Source of the DNA: Caldilineaceae bacterium
GTDB taxonomy: Bacteria; Chloroflexota; Anaerolineae; Caldilineales; Caldilineaceae
NCBI GenBank assembly: GCA_024643705.1
Contig: JAHEML010000302.1
Span: forward strand, 1 to 5,697
DNA: 5,697 nucleotides
Direction: 5' to 3'
In this document: positions 4,747 through 5,697 of the stretch, piece by piece
How positions within the stretch are numbered: the first letter of the stretch is position 1
Layout: the number at the start of each line of letters is the position of its first letter
Position numbers and translations under genes: made by a program
Notes under the pieces: generated by a model
The model's database searches: none
What the model was told of the DNA's origin: nothing
The model's input: the letters and a program-made list of their open reading frames with translations, nothing else

Positions 4747-5697
4747 ATGAAAATGAAAAAAGTTGGTTTATGGAATCGTAGAATTGTTGTTTTGATGCTG
4801 ATCCTATCCCTGTCGATTGTGGGTATGGTTGGTTCGGTTATGGCCCAGGAAACCACTGGCGGCGAAGGCGTCGTGATCACAGATGGATTCAATGGTCCAC
4901 AGGGTGTGTTGGTGGCTGGCAATGGGAGCATTTGGGTGATCGATTCGGGCACGGGCGGCGAAGGCGAAGCCAGTGCCGTAGACTCCAATACCGGCGAAGT
5001 GGTGACAGGCAAGGTCGGTAACACATCCCGGGTGGTACAGGTTGCCGCCAATGGCACCCAGATAGAAATCGCCACATTGCCTTCGGTAGTTGCTGGCACA
5101 GATGTGATTGGTGGCGCGCGTCTGGCAGTTTTGAACGGCGTTCTCTATGGGACCAGTGGCATCTGGGTTGCTGCGGCCAGTGAAGAGCCATTGCCCAATA
5201 CAGCTTCGATTCTCGAAGTACGCAAGGGCGAAATCAAAGAGTTTGCCCAGGTGTGGCCCCTGGAAAAGGCAGCCAACCCAGACGGTTTTGTGGTGGAGTC
5301 GCACCCCTACGGCCTTACTGCAGGCCCGGATGGTCTACTCTATGCCACCGACGCCGGAGCTAACACATTGCTGCAAATCGATCCTGCCACGGCTGCGATC
5401 GAGATTGTTGCCGTCTTCGATGGCATTGCCAGCCCTCTGCCCAACCCCTTGCGGGGCAACGCGCTGGAATCCGATCCTGTGCCCACAGGTGTCGCCTTTG
5501 GCGAAGATGGAACAATCTACGTCTCCTTGCTTTCCGGTTTCCCCTTCTTGCCAGGTTCATCGAAAGTAGTGACAGTAGACCCCGACACAGGTGTGGTCGC
5601 GGACTTTGCCACCGGCCTCACCATGCTGACCGATCTGCGTACAGGTCCGGACGGTGAACTCTACGCTGTCCAGCTTGGCGTCTTTACGGATCAAGGC
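4747..5697 (+). CDS. Secreted ScyD/ScyE-like beta-propeller protein, C-terminus beyond the window
   Basis: 317 codons are open to the right edge with no stop. The ATG follows AGGAG (4735-4739) by seven bases. Residues 1-33 are a Sec signal peptide: KKVGLWNRR, a hydrophobic core, and cleavage predicted after Ala33 in VMAQE. The mature part shows spaced propeller-blade motifs of the type G-L-x-x-G-P-D-G-x-L-Y-x-x-D: GPQGVLVAGNGSIWVID (50-66), YGLTAGPDGLLYATDAG (188-204), PTGVAFGEDGTIYVSLL (246-262) and LRTGPDGELYAVQLG (297-311), with ATLLQIDPAT-like strands between. This matches the ScyD/ScyE family, named for scytonemin-cluster proteins but widespread in bacteria that make no scytonemin, where function is unknown. 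Nothing here suggests scytonemin synthesis. NHL or SMP-30-like lactonase families are alternatives. Its role near a cytochrome is open. Confidence 0.8.
   Translation, partial: MKMKKVGLWNRRIVVLMLILSLSIVGMVGSVMAQETTGGEGVVITDGFNGPQGVLVAGNGSIWVIDSGTGGEGEASAVDSNTGEVVTGKVGNTSRVVQVAANGTQIEIATLPSVVAGTDVIGGARLAVLNGVLYGTSGIWVAAASEEPLPNTASILEVRKGEIKEFAQVWPLEKAANPDGFVVESHPYGLTAGPDGLLYATDAGANTLLQIDPATAAIEIVAVFDGIASPLPNPLRGNALESDPVPTGVAFGEDGTIYVSLLSGFPFLPGSSKVVTVDPDTGVVADFATGLTMLTDLRTGPDGELYAVQLGVFTDQG

Noticed and set aside
4804..5304. Long minus-strand open frames opposite the propeller gene
   Set aside because: They are opposite the signal peptide and blade motifs of a clearly protein-like plus-strand gene, have no ribosome binding site and look like low-complexity shadow translations.
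4747..5697. Scytonemin biosynthesis locus
   Set aside because: Only the propeller family resemblance supports it. No ScyA, ScyB or ScyC-like gene or aromatic amino acid genes are present, and the family occurs in many bacteria without the pigment.

Overview
The window reads as a piece of a moderately GC-rich bacterial chromosome, most likely a Chloroflexota bacterium of the Caldilinea/Anaerolineae type. That placement is inferred from gene content: a membrane-anchored J-like/SH3b protein with an ATATA-type linker, a lipoprotein monohaem cytochrome c, and a secreted ScyD/ScyE-like propeller. It is not based on a marker gene. No tRNA, rRNA, CRISPR array, transposase or phage gene was seen.

Layout. 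On the minus strand, 583 to 1 and running off the left edge, lies a CbiX/sirohydrochlorin-chelatase-like gene. It is broken by a one-base deletion in a G run (C run 406-410 on the plus strand). Its product would have two CbiX-like domains, and both lack the expected catalytic histidine. A 413-bp divergent intergenic region follows. It holds an imperfect hairpin (671-732), a candidate minus-strand promoter, a near-consensus plus-strand promoter (881-909) with an inverted repeat over its -35 box, and a four-copy 10-bp tandem repeat just downstream of the predicted start of transcription.

That promoter would drive a two-gene catabolic operon. A KDPG/KHG aldolase (997-1659) overlaps by one base a PfkB-family 2-keto-3-deoxygluconate kinase (1659-2648). 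The kinase would phosphorylate KDG and the aldolase would split KDPG into pyruvate and glyceraldehyde-3-phosphate, which is the lower Entner-Doudoroff or hexuronate route. A long, almost fully paired 66-nt hairpin (2652-2717) separates the kinase from the next gene.

The second half encodes envelope and extracytoplasmic proteins. A one-pass membrane protein (2730-3809) has a cytoplasmic J-like domain without HPD and an external SH3b domain. After a pair of inverted REP-like palindromes (3845-3942) and a good extended -10 promoter (3981-4009) comes a lipoprotein c-type cytochrome (4139-4612). A likely terminator follows, then a secreted ScyD/ScyE-like beta-propeller (4747 to the right edge, incomplete).

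I see no clear new multi-gene system. The parts most worth a second look are the frameshifted, histidine-less tandem chelatase, the phased 10-bp repeats in the aldolase leader, the 66-nt hairpin, the HPD-less J/SH3b protein, and the REPIN-like palindrome pair.
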